The notes beneath the pieces were generated by a model. It had not been told where the DNA came from. It ran no database searches and saw only the letters and a list, made by a program, of their open reading frames with translations. Positions 40,593 through 41,219 of a DNA stretch of 41,219 bases are shown piece after piece (position 1 is the first letter of the stretch; each line of letters opens with the position of its first letter). Both the position numbers and the translations under genes were made by a program. The DNA comes from Bacillota bacterium (GTDB lineage: Bacteria > Bacillota > SHA-98 > UBA4971), in contig JAAYXB010000008.1 in NCBI GenBank assembly GCA_012516125.1, forward strand, positions 1 to 41,219, written 5' to 3'.

Positions 40593-40982
40593 TCAACCCC
40601 GACCACTCTGAACTCGGCAACTGGGTAGATCGCAGACAGCATCTGCTTGCGGAACGAGGTAGAATGTCCGGTCGCGGACGACGAGGGGTATGCCTCTCAA
40701 AGCTGCCCATGCCACCGATGTGTTCGCTTCGTTCAGGACGATGAGATCAACATGCTTGTGAAGAAGTGCCTCGAGTTCTCCTGCGACACCGTTGACTGGG
40801 GTCAAATCGTGTGCGCCGGCGAAGTATACTGCTACGTCCACGTCTGAGCGTCTGGTCGCCTTGCCCCTGGCATGCGATCCGAAAGGAGATCCTAGTCCCT
40901 TGTCCTCGCCAGACCCCGCGCATGTTGCCGTCGCGCGTGGCCGGAAACCTGCGCGTTTTCCCGTTGCGTGCCCTGGTGTCAC
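40593..40982 (-). CDS. Degenerate MNT-type nucleotidyltransferase
   Basis: The frame contains the minimal nucleotidyltransferase signature FGSHARGKATRRSDVDVAVYF, with GSxxRG and two Asp residues of the active site. It continues with LEALLHKHVDLIVLNEANTSVAWAALRGIPLVVRD, typical of MNT proteins such as MntA of HEPN/MNT pairs. The roughly 38 residues before the signature are unlike the family, and the usual C-terminal helix after the VVRD strand is replaced by an unrelated tail. Frameshifts at both ends are likely. If translated, a GTG at 40982 overlaps the DegV stop as GTGA. No HEPN partner follows: the next gene downstream is the convergent MFS gene 59 bp away. It is probably a remnant. Confidence 0.55.
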   Translation of the reverse strand: MTPGHATGKRAGFRPRATATCAGSGEDKGLGSPFGSHARGKATRRSDVDVAVYFAGAHDLTPVNGVAGELEALLHKHVDLIVLNEANTSVAWAALRGIPLVVRDRTFYLVPQADAVCDLPSCRVQSGRG

Positions 40983-41219
40983 ACCGGGTGGAACACGACT
41001 CCGATTATGCCCGGCCCGCCGTGGACCGCGAGGGAGGGACCGATGTCTGATAGGATGATCTCCCCGCAGTTGACGACCGTCTTGAGCCGTTCGCACAATC
41101 GCTTTGCCTCGGCAAGGGCGTTTCCATGGACGACCGAAACCTTCACCCTGGAGTCTCCGGCAGCGTCCCTGGTCAATTCGATCAGCCTGTCCAGGGCGGC
41201 CTGGTATGTCCTGACCCTA
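40979..41219 (-). CDS. DegV-family protein, C-terminal part
   Basis: The gene enters from the right edge on the minus strand, so only its last 79 residues are seen. They match the end of DegV proteins, fatty-acid-binding subunits of the FakB type: ELTRDAAGDSRVKVSVVHGNALAEA, then CGEIILSDIGPSLAVHGGPGIIGVVFHPV, with the conserved HxGPG region near the C-terminus. The frame stays open to 41219. Fatty-acid handling with FakA is inferred from the family; FakA is not in the window. Confidence 0.88.
   Translation of the reverse strand, partial: RVRTYQAALDRLIELTRDAAGDSRVKVSVVHGNALAEAKRLCERLKTVVNCGEIILSDIGPSLAVHGGPGIIGVVFHPV

Noticed and set aside
40983-41096. Longer start for the MNT-like frame
   Set aside because: It would run antiparallel in frame terms through the DegV coding end. 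The DegV reading is strongly supported there.

Overview
The window is GC-rich bacterial DNA. Its backbone is a gene order typical of Bacillota (Firmicutes): ctsR-mcsA-mcsB-clpC, radA-disA, carD, the PIN/TRAM gene yacL, ispD/ispF, cysS-mrnC-thyX-rlmB and sigH, followed by a tRNA-Thr. Shine-Dalgarno sequences are strong and GTG/TTG starts are common. Promoters read TTGACA/TATAAT, and a CtsR operator lies in front of ctsR. A high-GC clostridia-like or deep-branching Bacillota lineage fits, but I cannot name a genus. The arm to the right of tRNA-Thr does not follow the usual sigH-rpmG-secE-nusG order and looks like an accessory region.

Left arm (1-7 kb). The window opens inside an interspersed repeat, followed by a 106-bp-period tandem array of palindromic units. 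Next come a CHASE2 class III adenylate cyclase, a perfect CRP-type palindrome, a secreted FecR-domain protein with an acidic tail, a Crp-family regulator whose recognition helix keeps the E. coli CRP contact residues, a second secreted Asp/Gly/Asn-rich protein, and an O6-alkylguanine-DNA alkyltransferase. I read the cyclase, box, FecR protein and regulator as a local cAMP signalling module.

Core (7-31 kb). The CtsR/McsAB/ClpC protein quality-control operon is followed by an ECF sigma / zinc anti-sigma / Yip1-signal-peptidase-like fusion operon. The peptidase half of that fusion has lost its catalytic lysine. Then come a DUF1893 protein, a lipoate-protein-ligase-like protein, RadA, DisA (with RHK in place of RHR), a divergent small conserved gene facing carD, YacL, a fused IspDF, a CBS-HutP fusion, a MurA with Asp at the active-site Cys position, an RlpA-like protein, and the cysS-mrnC-thyX-rlmB overlap cluster. 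SigH and tRNA-Thr(UGU) close the core.

Right arm (31-41 kb). A repeat copy abuts a 5'-truncated amidohydrolase. A leftward tat operon (tatA and two different tatC genes) is followed by a rightward M20 peptidase, a Tat-signal peptide-binding protein, two Dpp-type permeases without ATPases, and an MFS transporter. At the edge, on the minus strand, are a degenerate MNT-type nucleotidyltransferase and the C-terminus of a DegV protein.

Throughout, a MITE-like intergenic repeat family occurs as full, degenerate and remnant copies. Its copies end in CACTTAG, and the best-preserved ones can fold into a three-way junction. All assignments are from reading the sequence; no database search was run.
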